In this document: positions 6,607 through 14,553 of the stretch, piece by piece
Layout: every line of letters begins with the position of its first letter
Position numbering within the stretch: the first letter of the stretch is position 1
NCBI GenBank assembly: GCA_964508755.1
Contig: CAZDUZ010000012.1
Coordinates: 1-21,944 of the forward strand
Length of the DNA stretch: 21,944 nucleotides
Direction: 5' to 3'
Origin: CAZDUZ01 sp964508755
GTDB lineage: Bacteria > Patescibacteriota > Dojkabacteria > SC72 > JAFGCJ01
Made by a program: the position numbers and the translations under genes
Notes under the pieces: generated by a model
Databases searched by the model: none
The model's input: only the letters and a program-made list of their open reading frames with translations
Told to the model about the DNA's origin: nothing

Positions 6607-9519
6607 TTATTTCCCCTGTTTTGACCAGCGTTTTTGCTCTTCTGCCGCGAGGGCTTTACCGGTGTAGCTGTTACTGTTTTGCATAAGTTCAGCAACCGTT
6701 CCTGTACCTACGATTGTTCCACCCTTCTCTCCCCCCTCCGGTCCCAGATCGATGATCCAATCAGAAGCCCGTATAACATCTAAATTATGTTCGATAGTGA
6801 TTACGGTATGGCCGAGATCTACTAGATTGTGAAGCACTTTTACTAATTTGCTTACATCGTCGAAATGTAATCCAGTAGTCGGTTCATCAAGGAGGTAAAT
6901 AGTGTGACCGCGAGGAATTTTTGACAATTCAGTAGAAAGCTTTATTCGTTGAGCTTCTCCTCCGGAAAGGGTTGTCGCGCTTTGACCAAGACGAATGTAA
7001 CCCAAGCCGACATCTGCAAGTGTTTCAAGTTTCCGTTTAACTGCTGAAATCGCCCCAAAGAAATCAAGTGCTTCGGTAACGGTCATATCTAGAACATCTG
7101 ATATATTTTTCCCTTTAAAATCGACTTGAAGAACTTCACGGTTGTACCGTTTGCCACCGCATTCATCACAGGTCACATACATGTCAGGAAGAAACTGCAT
7201 TTCAATTTTAATCTGGCCATCTCCTTTGCACGTTTCGCAACGCCCTCCTTTGACATTGAAGCTAAATCTACCGGGACCATATCCTCGTGCTCGGGCCTCC
7301 TGGGTTTTCGAATAGAGCTCTCGGATAGGAGTAAAAAGTCCGGTGTATGTCGCTGGGTTTGACCGGGGAGTTCTTCCAATCGGCGATTGATCAATATTGA
7401 TAACTTTCGTTACATTTTCTAGACCTTCGATTGATTCATACGCTCCCGGGGTTTGTCTACCATTTTGCAATTCATTTATTAAAATCTTATAGAGCGTGTC
7501 ATTTATAAGAGTAGACTTTCCGCTTCCTGAAACACCGGTAATTGAAACGAAAGACCCAAGTGGTATTTCTACCGTTACATTTTTCAAGTTATGTTCTGAA
7601 GCTCCTCTAAGGATAAGTTTTTGTATTGATTGGCGGCTTCGATGATTGGTGTCAGTGACGTGCTTCTTACCTGAAAGATATTGTCCAGTTATTGAGTGTG
7701 GATTCTGTTCCACTTCTGTAGGGGTACCTTCAGCAATAATTTCGCCTCCCCGCTCACCAGCACCAGGTCCCATATCAATAAGCCAATCAGCGGTACGGAT
7801 TGTTTCTTCGTCATGCTCAACCACAATGACTGTATTGCCAAGATTGCGAAGTTCGGTCAGCGTTGTCAAAAGGCGGTCGATATCTCGAGCATGGAGACCT
7901 ATGGACGGTTCGTCAAGCACGTAGAGTACTCCGGTTAGTCCAGTTCCAATTTGTGATGCAAGGCGGATTCTTTGTGCTTCTCCACCTGCAAGAGTATTTG
8001 CTTTTCGAGATAAGGTTAGGTAATCAAGTCCTACATTGGTAAGAAACGTTGCCCGTGAAACAATTTCTCTAATAATTGGCTGTGCAATTATTTCTTCTTG
8101 TTTACTCAAACTGAGGGATGTAATCCATTCGAGAAAGGTAAGGATGGTAGCGTCAAGAGCTTCTGCTATGTTTTTATCACCAACGGTTACCGCAAGGCTA
8201 GTCGGTTTAAGTCGTTTACCTTGGCATTCTTCACAGATAATCTCCCGCATATACTTCTCTGTCTCCATTCTCGCGTAGTCAGAGGTAGTTTCATGGTATC
8301 GGCGTTCCATTTGCGGAATGACACCCTCAAACGAGCTTGCATAACGAACGACATTGCCAGATTTTTGCGTGAACTCGATAATATAGTTGTCTTTCGCGCC
8401 CTTACCGTAGAATATCAGATCAAATATTTCCTGCGGTAACTCACCGATAGGGATCCGCAGACTGAAATTATGTTCTTTCGCGATTGAGTGGAGTTTCTTT
8501 AGTGTCCAGCTGTCGTTCACCGTCATTTTCGACCAGGGGAAAATTCCCCCCTCTGATATCGATAAACGGGGATTAAAGGTAAGTTCCGGAACTATTCTTT
8601 TAATTGATCCGATACCACTACAATGGGGACAAGCGCCATGAGGCGAATTAAAAGAGAATGTATGCGGTTGGATTTCAGGAAATGAAATACCGCAGGTTGG
8701 ACAGCTGTTATGTTCGGAATAGAAATACTCTTCTTCATCAACAATGGCGATGACTTCTCCGTCTGCCTGATTTACAGAAACTTCAACAGCGTCAGTAATT
8801 CGCTTCACAAAGCTCTGCAACTCTTCTTGGCTAAAGGATGTACGGTAACTAAGGCGGTCTACAACAATCTCTATCGTATGTTTTTCATATTTTTTAAGTT
8901 TGATATCTTCTTCAAGGTTACGTATAGTACCATCCACCCTCACCCGCAGGTACCCTTTCGAAAGAAGTCCCGAAAGAAGATCGACGTACTCGCCTTTTCT
9001 CTGCTTGACAATTGGTGCAAGAATTTGAACTTTTGTCCCATCCTGCTGTTTGGACTTAGCCAATATGTCGTCTGTGATTTGTTGGATTGATTGGGCTTTT
9101 ACCGGTTTTCCGCACTTTGGACAATGCGGTCTTCCGATGCGGGCGAATAATAAACGGAGATAATCGTTGATTTCGGTTATTGTACCTACCGTCGAACGAG
9201 GATTGTTGCCTGCTGTTTTCTGGTCAATTGAAATTGATGGTGAAAGACCGGTGATAGACTCAACGTCTGGTTTCTCCATGAGCTGTAAAAACTGTCGCGC
9301 ATAGGAAGATAATGATTCTACATACCGACGCTGACCTTCGGCGAAAATTGTATCAAAAGCAAGCGTAGACTTCCCGCTGCCTGATACTCCGGTTATAACA
9401 ACCAGCTTATACTTCGGAATTGAAACGGAAACATTTTTCAAATTGTGAAGTTTAGCTCCTTTGATATCAATACTTGTTGACTCTCCGGGAGTATGTGTTT
9501 CGGTTGTTCTTCGGTACAT
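6607..9519 (-). CDS. uvrA: Excinuclease ABC subunit A (UvrA)
   Basis: This is the damage-recognition ATPase of nucleotide excision repair, which delivers UvrB to DNA lesions. At 970 residues it is full length for the family. Two ABC modules are present: Walker A GVSGSGKST at about 44-52 and again in the second half, with signatures LAGGEAQRIRLA and LSGGEAQRIKLS and Walker B segments YVLDEPSIGLH and YLLDEPTTGLH. Zinc-binding motifs are seen as CPKCGKP, CPTCGISF plus CPHCSGIG, and CETCKGDG plus CDECGGKRY. A TACAAT box on the minus strand (9528-9533) ends 8 nt before the ATG, suggesting its own near-leaderless transcript as well as read-through from the XRE gene 62 nt upstream. The gene converges on the coiled-coil gene with 46 nt between them. 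Confidence 0.98.
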   Translation of the reverse strand: MYRRTTETHTPGESTSIDIKGAKLHNLKNVSVSIPKYKLVVITGVSGSGKSTLAFDTIFAEGQRRYVESLSSYARQFLQLMEKPDVESITGLSPSISIDQKTAGNNPRSTVGTITEINDYLRLLFARIGRPHCPKCGKPVKAQSIQQITDDILAKSKQQDGTKVQILAPIVKQRKGEYVDLLSGLLSKGYLRVRVDGTIRNLEEDIKLKKYEKHTIEIVVDRLSYRTSFSQEELQSFVKRITDAVEVSVNQADGEVIAIVDEEEYFYSEHNSCPTCGISFPEIQPHTFSFNSPHGACPHCSGIGSIKRIVPELTFNPRLSISEGGIFPWSKMTVNDSWTLKKLHSIAKEHNFSLRIPIGELPQEIFDLIFYGKGAKDNYIIEFTQKSGNVVRYASSFEGVIPQMERRYHETTSDYARMETEKYMREIICEECQGKRLKPTSLAVTVGDKNIAEALDATILTFLEWITSLSLSKQEEIIAQPIIREIVSRATFLTNVGLDYLTLSRKANTLAGGEAQRIRLASQIGTGLTGVLYVLDEPSIGLHARDIDRLLTTLTELRNLGNTVIVVEHDEETIRTADWLIDMGPGAGERGGEIIAEGTPTEVEQNPHSITGQYLSGKKHVTDTNHRSRQSIQKLILRGASEHNLKNVTVEIPLGSFVSITGVSGSGKSTLINDTLYKILINELQNGRQTPGAYESIEGLENVTKVINIDQSPIGRTPRSNPATYTGLFTPIRELYSKTQEARARGYGPGRFSFNVKGGRCETCKGDGQIKIEMQFLPDMYVTCDECGGKRYNREVLQVDFKGKNISDVLDMTVTEALDFFGAISAVKRKLETLADVGLGYIRLGQSATTLSGGEAQRIKLSTELSKIPRGHTIYLLDEPTTGLHFDDVSKLVKVLHNLVDLGHTVITIEHNLDVIRASDWIIDLGPEGGEKGGTIVGTGTVAELMQNSNSYTGKALAAEEQKRWSKQGK

Positions 9520-9527
9520 GGTGGACT

Positions 9528-9533
9528 ATTGTA
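9528..9533 (-). promoter_or_regulatory. -10 box of uvrA
   Basis: TACAAT on the minus strand is followed by 8 nt and then the uvrA ATG. No good -35 is visible at 16-18 nt and no Shine-Dalgarno sequence is seen, so the call rests on spacing and on the repeated pattern elsewhere in this window. Confidence 0.35.
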
Positions 9534-9581
9534 ACCCAATTATTGAAAAAATGCACAAGACGGATGAGATTGTATCAGATC

Positions 9582-10076
9582 TCAGTTTGTTTGAGGACTT
9601 TCTTCGTCATCTTCCTCGGTAAGAAGGGTTTCGATTTCTTGCTCAATGGCATCGACTACCTCTTCGTCTTCTTTGGGAGAATGAGGTGAGGTCGTTGCTT
9701 CAATTGGGGATTCATCCGTTGCGAGTAGTCGAGCGTTTGGATCGATTGGTCCTTCTTTTCGTGGCAAGTCTAACTGTTTTCGAATGTGTGCAATTTCGAA
9801 GAGAAATTGAGTGAGAATATTCTCGATTTTAGAAAGTTGAGATTCAATACGAAATGTATTGCTATCGCTTTGTATAAAATAGTCGAGCGGTTTATGGAGT
9901 TCCTGCGCTATCCGGACAAGTGTCTCAAGTGGTGGAATCGTACGGTTTGCTTCATATGCACTTATAGCTTTGTCGCTTAACCCAAGGGACATGCCCAAGT
10001 CCTTTTGCGAAACATTCAGTTCCTCTCTCGCCTCTTTAATTCTTTGACCGATATTCTTAAGCATTGTAATTTGCAT
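9582..10076 (-). CDS. XRE-family helix-turn-helix regulator with acidic tail
   Basis: Residues about 8-66 form an XRE/Cro-type helix-turn-helix domain: IGQRIKEAREELNVSQKDLG, then LSDKAISAYEANRTIPPLETL and a dimer-type end with LDYFI. The next stretch (about 73-100) is helical and could mediate oligomerisation. Residues about 105-164 are strongly acidic and probably disordered. The protein is expected to bind DNA as a dimer; its target is unknown, though the promoter of the upstream DUF4214-like gene and uvrA are natural candidates. It begins 12 nt after the stop of the 537-residue gene and ends 62 nt before uvrA. A CATAAT box 5 nt before the ATG could give a leaderless transcript; an alternative start is Met5. 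Confidence 0.85.
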   Translation of the reverse strand: MQITMLKNIGQRIKEAREELNVSQKDLGMSLGLSDKAISAYEANRTIPPLETLVRIAQELHKPLDYFIQSDSNTFRIESQLSKIENILTQFLFEIAHIRKQLDLPRKEGPIDPNARLLATDESPIEATTSPHSPKEDEEVVDAIEQEIETLLTEEDDEESPQTN

Positions 10077-10088
10077 AAAAGATTATGT

Positions 10089-11702
10089 TTAAAACAGACG
10101 GTGAACAAGGCTGTTAAGCAATTGTTTGGCACTTATTGCATCATCTTTGTTATCTTTTCCGTTTCCCGTTGTGGGGGAAGCAGGAGGTAACGCAGAAGAG
10201 CTATCCGTAAAAATCTCTTGTGTGTGATGCGATGACTGGGTTGTTGTTTGTTGTTGAGTGGGTAGCTCTTGAGAATAGTGTGAGTTCGATACTTGGCTTG
10301 ACTGCTGAGGAAAAGTATTTGCTGAAGCTTCGGTATTAGATGAAATATTCGTTAACGCGTCTGTGTTTCCTGAAGTTTGAGATGAAGGGGAGGATTGATG
10401 TTCTGTGTTAGAAAACATAGCTTCCTCATAATCTTCTTCTGTGTGGGTAATGCGTGCAAGTTCTGATTTCGAAATGACTGGTTGAGTGTAGGTTGTTTGA
10501 TTTATTTCTTGTGTATACTGCTGGGAAGAATCTGGGTTTGAAATAGTGGTATGTTGGGAAATTGGTTGAGGGATTTCCACGGTATGGTTAGCAGGAGGTT
10601 GTAGTGAGGCCGATGGTACCGTATAGCCAATAGGACCTCCAAGGGTTGAAGGAGGTGGAGCCTTCTGCGAGAGCTCCGAGCGAAGAGCATGCAGATGACG
10701 GTTTTTTTCTTGAAGAAGACTCGTAAGTTCTCTAAATTCCTCGATTTGATCTTTTATCTGACCTTCGAGCATATGAACTCGGGTCTCAAGCTGATCAGCA
10801 TGATCTTTCATTTTTGAAAACTCTCTCCCCTTTGACAAAATATCTTTGTGTTCAGCAGAAGCGAGAAGTTGCTTTTTAATTTGGTCTTCATTAAGGGTGC
10901 TGTATTTGTAGTAGTTAATATCGCGCGTGTCGGGTTTTCTTCCCAATATCTCTTGATATACCGACTCAATCATCGTGATACGCTCTTCAGGGGTTAATCG
11001 TTTCTGAGGTTCCTGCATTGGTGAATTCATCGATTGATTGTAGCCAGAACTTCTACCACCTCCACCCATGTTGTATCCAGCGCCTCCTCCTAGATTACCT
11101 TGAAAATCATCAAAAGGATCCCCGCCACCTGCACCCCAATCATCCCATCCAAAAGGATCCTGAGATCCGCCATTGTTTGATAACGGAGGCTGAGGTCTCG
11201 TTACCGATGGAGGAAAAGGATTCTGAGGAATTCTACTGGTAGGTTGATTGTCAGAATGATTTGAGGAGGGATTGGTAGGTGATGGATTTCCGGGTTGAAA
11301 TGGGTAAATGGTTTGTACAGGAGTCGTGTGCGAAATTGATTGATTTACTGGTGGTACAGACGAATGCGTTGGTGGTATTGAACCTTTGTATTCAGAGGGT
11401 GTATCTTTTGATTGATTTTCTTTGGTTTGGTTTGGATCGGAGGACTGATTTGGATTGGTTGAATGTTTTGAATCGGTGGACTGATTGTTGGCACGTTGAT
11501 TTGATAAGAGACCAGTATTTTTTGAATTTGCTTGAGTTCTTGATGACGGAGTAAATCGTTTACCTAGATTGTCGTTTAGATTGTTTGTCCTCACTGAAGA
11601 ATGAGAGGTCGTTTTTGAAGCTGGTGAAAGAACGATACTTGCAGGAGGAATAGTCTGCTTGGGATGGCTATTTTGAGGTCGATGTGCTTGAGAGTCAGAC
11701 AT
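10089..11702 (-). CDS. Large disordered protein with DUF4214-like segment and coiled coil
   Basis: This 537-residue protein has no signal peptide or membrane helix. Residues 1-170 are rich in Ser, Pro, Asn, Gln and Thr; about 175-225 are Gly-rich with DPFGWDDWG. A folded centre (about 235-285) carries MIESVYQEILGRKPDTRDI, close to the YxxxLGRxPD signature of DUF4214 domains. It is followed by a coiled coil (about 290-350) with LETRVHMLEGQIKDQIEEF. The remainder is again low complexity, with Ser, Thr and Gln repeats. The function is not recognised. A disordered-coiled-coil-disordered layout suggests a scaffold, polar or surface-associated role, but export is not evident. It lies directly upstream of an XRE regulator and uvrA on the same strand. 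The start is supported by an extended -10 promoter about 40 nt upstream. Confidence 0.7.
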   Translation of the reverse strand: MSDSQAHRPQNSHPKQTIPPASIVLSPASKTTSHSSVRTNNLNDNLGKRFTPSSRTQANSKNTGLLSNQRANNQSTDSKHSTNPNQSSDPNQTKENQSKDTPSEYKGSIPPTHSSVPPVNQSISHTTPVQTIYPFQPGNPSPTNPSSNHSDNQPTSRIPQNPFPPSVTRPQPPLSNNGGSQDPFGWDDWGAGGGDPFDDFQGNLGGGAGYNMGGGGRSSGYNQSMNSPMQEPQKRLTPEERITMIESVYQEILGRKPDTRDINYYKYSTLNEDQIKKQLLASAEHKDILSKGREFSKMKDHADQLETRVHMLEGQIKDQIEEFRELTSLLQEKNRHLHALRSELSQKAPPPSTLGGPIGYTVPSASLQPPANHTVEIPQPISQHTTISNPDSSQQYTQEINQTTYTQPVISKSELARITHTEEDYEEAMFSNTEHQSSPSSQTSGNTDALTNISSNTEASANTFPQQSSQVSNSHYSQELPTQQQTTTQSSHHTQEIFTDSSSALPPASPTTGNGKDNKDDAISAKQLLNSLVHRLF

Positions 11703-11981
11703 GATGAATAAGTAGAATTCGTAACTGAAATCGTAATTTGATTATAGCATTTTCTATTCTGAGTGTACACATCGGGAGTGTCTTAATAATCGTTAGAATA
11801 TGATGCTTTGCTGTTACTAAATGCATGTTTACAATTGATGATGCTACTGTGGGTAGAGTGGTGTTTGCTTGGATCACTTGTATAGAGCACGCTTTACGGG
11901 TGTGATTTTTATGGTTTGTATTTCTTTTATCTAGTGGTGTGTTTATTATGAGAATGTTGATGATTATAAGGAGGGATATTT
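11703..11981. other. Gene-free stretch up to the scaffold gap
   Basis: Together with the N run this makes about 380 bases without a supported gene. It holds the promoter described at 11741-11769. An AAGGAGGG at 11968-11975 looks like a strong ribosome binding site facing the gap, but all three plus-strand frames stop within about 35 nt beyond the gap, so no gene can be supported. A minus-strand reading frame crosses the stretch, but its composition is not protein-like. Confidence 0.5.
11741..11769 (-). promoter_or_regulatory. Promoter of the DUF4214-like gene
   Basis: On the minus strand, TGTACA (11764-11769) and an extended -10 TGC-TATAAT (hexamer 11741-11746) are 17 nt apart. Transcription should start near 11734, giving a leader of about 30 nt, which is longer than for most genes here. 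The 12 bases GATTATAGCATT on the plus strand recur at 13369-13380. Confidence 0.6.
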
Positions 11982-12081
11982 NNNNNNNNNNNNNNNNNNN
12001 NNNNNNNNNNNNNNNNNNNNNNNNNNNNNNNNNNNNNNNNNNNNNNNNNNNNNNNNNNNNNNNNNNNNNNNNNNNNNNNNN
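11982..12081. other. Assembly gap of exactly 100 N
   Basis: A round number of 100 N is the usual placeholder for a scaffold join of unknown size. It removes the C-terminal end of the Nudix gene and anything lying between it and the DUF4214-like gene. Adjacency across it should be treated as provisional. Confidence 0.95.
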
Positions 12082-12618
12082 CACTAGAGGGGTGATTGTC
12101 ATGCGGTAGTCAAGTAATTCACCTTTGGTATTAAGCAAAAACTCACCAGTAACGAATTCCTTCAAAGTAAGTGCATGAGGAAGCCATAATTCATCATCTA
12201 CCCACATGGTATCATAAGGAATATTATTCATTGAGTACCACTGGGGACGTACCTCTTCTGTTTCTTTTGGGGTTCCTGACCATTTCGTGATAACAAATGC
12301 GAAGACTTCCTGGCCCCACTCTTGATTATCGGCGAAATAAAAGCGAAGCGTTGCCGTATGCACTTGTTTGGAAACGGTGATATCAATCTCCTCTTTCGTT
12401 TCGCGAATGGAGGTTTTCTCGATGCTTTCTCCATCGGTTTTCTTACCTCCTACACCATTGATTTTACCTTCAGCAAAGCCTCTTTTTTTAAGGGCGAGGA
12501 GAATCTGGTCATCCATAATTGGAAAGGCTACTGTGGCTTGCTTGAGGGGGGACGTGTAGGTGTTCAGTATGTCTTTTATCGTAATATACTTCTCCCTTTC
12601 AACTTGAGTTTTAGTCAT
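12082..12618 (-). CDS. MutT/MTH1-like Nudix hydrolase (3' end lost in gap)
   Basis: A Nudix box is intact: G-x5-E-x7-RETKEEIDI within GKKTDGESIEKTSIRETKEE. The usual Gly near the end of the box is replaced by Asp. The region before it (ILLALKKRGFAEGKINGVGG) and the later EEVRPQWYSMNNIPYDTMW and DDELWLPH resemble MTH1-type 8-oxo-dGTP diphosphatases, where the Trp/Asp loop holds the purine. The likely role is hydrolysis of oxidised purine nucleotides to monophosphates. There are 179 codons before the gap, close to a complete family member. The start at 12618 is preferred because ATGACTAA overlaps the upstream stop by 8 nt; an ATG 15 nt earlier would overlap it by 23 nt. Confidence 0.85.
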
Positions 12619-13147
12619 ATAATTTCTGAGCAAGTAAATAACGCATTCCTACTGTGGTAACGCTTTCATATATGAAACGTCTTTTCTTAAGATACTGAAT
12701 GAAAATACGGTTATGCTCAATATCCTCAAGATTTTTAGTAGCAAGTTCAAGATTATCGGATATCTCTAGCCCCTCTTCTAGGGCTTTTACTAAAGAGGTT
12801 GGTAGTTCAAGAGAGGAACTGTGTTCGGAAAAGATAGCACCATCAAGAGTAATGATGCTTGCCCAACAGAGCATATGGTAGGTCTTGTTATGTCCAGATT
12901 GTGTAACCCTCGGTTCATAACCGAATTCGACGCCAATTCCTGCGGTTGCATCCGTGACAATGGATAAAGCATTTATTGCTCTATTCCTTGATCCTCGTAG
13001 TGTCTCGGCAGTCTCATGAGGTTGAGAGGAAATACCACTTTCAACCTCTACCGGAGTGCATTTCAGCTCGAAATCAAGTTCGAATAATGCTTTTTGAATA
13101 GCATTCACTTTATAACGTGAAGTTGTCCCTATGGCGAAGTGGTGCAT
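12611..13147 (-). CDS. yjjX: Inosine/xanthosine triphosphatase, YjjX/DUF84 family
   Basis: The 178-residue protein opens with FAIGTTSRYKVNAIQKAL, continues VEVESGISSQPHETAETLRGSRNRAINAL, and then has AGIGVEFGYEP. This matches the NTPase_I-T (DUF84, YjjX) pattern of a GTxxxxK nucleotide loop, SGxxxQP and ETxxGxxNRAxxA. Family members remove ITP and XTP from the nucleotide pool. The end, SVTTVGMRYLLAQKL, also fits the family. It overlaps the MTH1-like Nudix gene by 8 nt, giving a two-gene pair for nucleotide sanitation. The start lies 46 nt after tRNA-Gly on the same strand, so the two may share a transcript. A possible TATCAT box 12 nt before the ATG could serve as its own promoter. Confidence 0.85.
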   Translation of the reverse strand: MHHFAIGTTSRYKVNAIQKALFELDFELKCTPVEVESGISSQPHETAETLRGSRNRAINALSIVTDATAGIGVEFGYEPRVTQSGHNKTYHMLCWASIITLDGAIFSEHSSSLELPTSLVKALEEGLEISDNLELATKNLEDIEHNRIFIQYLKKRRFIYESVTTVGMRYLLAQKLYD

Positions 13148-13193
13148 GAGCTAAGAGCGATGATAAAGAAATTGAGAAGAGACCTCTCACATG

Positions 13194-13266
13194 AGCGGGG
13201 GACGGGATTCGAACCCGCGACCTTCTCCTTGGAAGGGAGACATTCTAGCCGCTGAACTACCCCCGC
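13194..13266 (-). tRNA. tRNA-Gly (anticodon TCC)
   Basis: The minus strand gives a complete cloverleaf of 73 nt. The acceptor GCGGGGG pairs with CCCCCGC, the anticodon stem TCTCC/GGAGA encloses CTTCCAA with anticodon TCC (Gly, codon GGA), and the T arm carries GGTTCGAATCC. The discriminator is T. CCA is not encoded and must be added after transcription. An extended -10 promoter about 100 nt upstream may drive it, and yjjX follows on the same strand. Confidence 0.97.
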
Positions 13267-13318
13267 ATCTTCATTTAAGATTGGAACTGCAAATAATCCC
13301 TTTGCATTCCTGTTTTAC

Positions 13319-13348
13319 ATGGGTAACACTCCAAAAAACGGAGCCCAT
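13319..13348 (-). other. Possible two-part hairpin upstream of tRNA-Gly
   Basis: ATGGG (13319-13323) pairs with CCCAT (13344-13348), and nested inside CTCC (13329-13332) pairs with GGAG (13340-13343), with a five-base bulge on one side. It lies between the promoter at 13370 and the tRNA. No run of T follows the stem, so it is not a typical terminator; it could aid processing of the tRNA leader. It is short and could be chance. Confidence 0.25.
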
Positions 13349-13369
13349 AATGTGCTAGATCTAAACTCG

Positions 13370-13378
13370 ATTATAGCA
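13370..13378 (-). promoter_or_regulatory. Extended -10 promoter for tRNA-Gly / yjjX / Nudix
   Basis: TGC-TATAAT on the minus strand (hexamer 13370-13375) is a perfect extended -10, placed just after the mnmA stop and upstream of tRNA-Gly. It shares the 12-base block AATGCTATAATC with the promoter at 11740-11751. No good -35 is present. Transcription would start about 97 nt before the mature tRNA. Confidence 0.5.
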
Positions 13379-13391
13379 TTCCCTGTCCTGC

Positions 13392-14531
13392 CTATTCTAC
13401 CTTTTCGATAACGCTATTTCCCAGGATCACGTTATTTCGAAGAAACACCGCTGTTTGACCGGGTGACGGTTTCCAAATTGGCTTCTCAAGTTTAAGGATT
13501 TTCCCTTCAATCATACAAGGTACAGGATCTTGGCGATACCGTAGCTGACAAGTTAATTGAGTTTTCTCGGGAATGGGATTATTTATTGTGTGAATGCTAT
13601 CGAGAATGATTTGTTGCGTGTATAGACGAGGATTTTCTTTTCCTTTAGCGACATAAAGTGTATTCGATAATACATCTTTGTCACAAACGAAATATGGCTC
13701 ACCTGCACCACCTACTCCAATGCCCTCTCTCTGCCCGAGTGTAAAATACCAAACCCCTTGATGCCTACCAATGATCTCTTTCGTGTCGGCATCTAAAATA
13801 TCACCCGTTTTAGAAGGAATTTCTTTTTCAAGAAATTCTCTTACATCAATTTTCCCAAGGAAGCAGATACCTTGGCTGTCTTTCCGGTTAGCATTTGGAA
13901 AATTTCGTTCTTTTGCGATCTTTCGTACCTCACTTTTTTTTAACTTACCAAGCGGAAATAATGTTTTCATTAACTGATCCTGTCTCAGTGAACTGAGAAA
14001 ATATGTTTGATCTTTCGATGTATCCATAGCTCGGACTAGATCTAAACTACCATCTTCATTTTCATGAAGGTCTGCGTAGTGTCCCGTTGCGATATAATCT
14101 GCACCCTCTTCCACAGCACGTTCTAAAAACGATCCAAACTTAATATCCTTGTTACACAGGATGTCAGGATTTGGAGTTCTTCCTGCACGATATTCATTAA
14201 AGAAAGTTGAAATAATTGCAGTCCGATATTCCTCTTCAAAATTATACGTTTTGAATGGTATTCCAAGGTGCTTACACACGAGTTCAGCCATATTCTGATC
14301 TTCTTTCCATGGACATTCATCTTCCACACCATACTCCTCACCTGACCAGTTTTTCATGAAAACTCCTGTTACCGGATACCCTTTATCGATAAGTAAAGCT
14401 GCTGCAACTGCGCTGTCGACTCCCCCTGAAATTGCTACAAAGACTGAACGAGTATTTGTAGAATAATGTAGAGAGTTTTTCTCGCTTCGGTCTCCATCAT
14501 TTTGTTTTTTTTCTGTGCTTGTATTTTTCAT
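13392..14531 (-). CDS. mnmA: tRNA-specific 2-thiouridylase MnmA
   Basis: This enzyme installs the 2-thio group on U34 of tRNAs for Lys, Glu and Gln, taking sulfur from a persulfide relay and using ATP. The PP-loop motif AISGGVDSAVAA lies near residue 33. The two catalytic Cys are Cys126 in DILCNKDIKFG and Cys223 in GICFLGKID; their spacing of 97 equals that of Cys102 and Cys199 in the E. coli enzyme. MKNWSGEEYG and ATGHYAD are also typical. Upstream in-frame ATGs exist as far as 14618, but they overlap the divergent gene; the start at 14531 gives 379 residues with a polar N-terminal tail of about 28. The promoter lies within the divergent intergenic region. Its target tRNA-Lys(TTT) is also in this window. 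Confidence 0.95.
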   Translation of the reverse strand: MKNTSTEKKQNDGDRSEKNSLHYSTNTRSVFVAISGGVDSAVAAALLIDKGYPVTGVFMKNWSGEEYGVEDECPWKEDQNMAELVCKHLGIPFKTYNFEEEYRTAIISTFFNEYRAGRTPNPDILCNKDIKFGSFLERAVEEGADYIATGHYADLHENEDGSLDLVRAMDTSKDQTYFLSSLRQDQLMKTLFPLGKLKKSEVRKIAKERNFPNANRKDSQGICFLGKIDVREFLEKEIPSKTGDILDADTKEIIGRHQGVWYFTLGQREGIGVGGAGEPYFVCDKDVLSNTLYVAKGKENPRLYTQQIILDSIHTINNPIPEKTQLTCQLRYRQDPVPCMIEGKILKLEKPIWKPSPGQTAVFLRNNVILGNSVIEKVE

Positions 14532-14540
14532 AGTCTTGTG

Positions 14541-14551
14541 GTTATATTGTA
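14541..14551. promoter_or_regulatory. Overlapping divergent -10 boxes between mnmA and the DUF192 gene
   Basis: On the plus strand TATATT (14543-14548) ends 5 nt before the ATG at 14554. On the minus strand TACAAT (14546-14551, with TG one base before it) ends 14 nt before the mnmA ATG, and TATAAC (14541-14546) is an alternative ending 9 nt before it. The two -10 elements overlap, so polymerase binding for one gene would exclude the other. Confidence 0.45.
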
Positions 14552-14553
14552 CC

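Noticed and set aside
7126..9090. Several plus-strand frames of 78-126 codons
   Set aside because: All lie antisense within uvrA and are shadows of its codon pattern.
9565..9584. Hairpin TGAGAT...ATCTCA at the end of the XRE gene as a terminator
   Set aside because: The stem is only 6 bp, overlaps the stop codon, and the nearest T run is well away from it.
11968..11981. AAGGAGGG as the ribosome binding site of a plus-strand gene
   Set aside because: Only 6 known bases follow, and all plus-strand frames stop soon after the gap.
11695..12081. Reading frame that continues the Nudix protein through the N run to 11695
   Set aside because: Translation across the placeholder Ns is meaningless; the part beyond the gap is low complexity and unlike any Nudix C-terminus.
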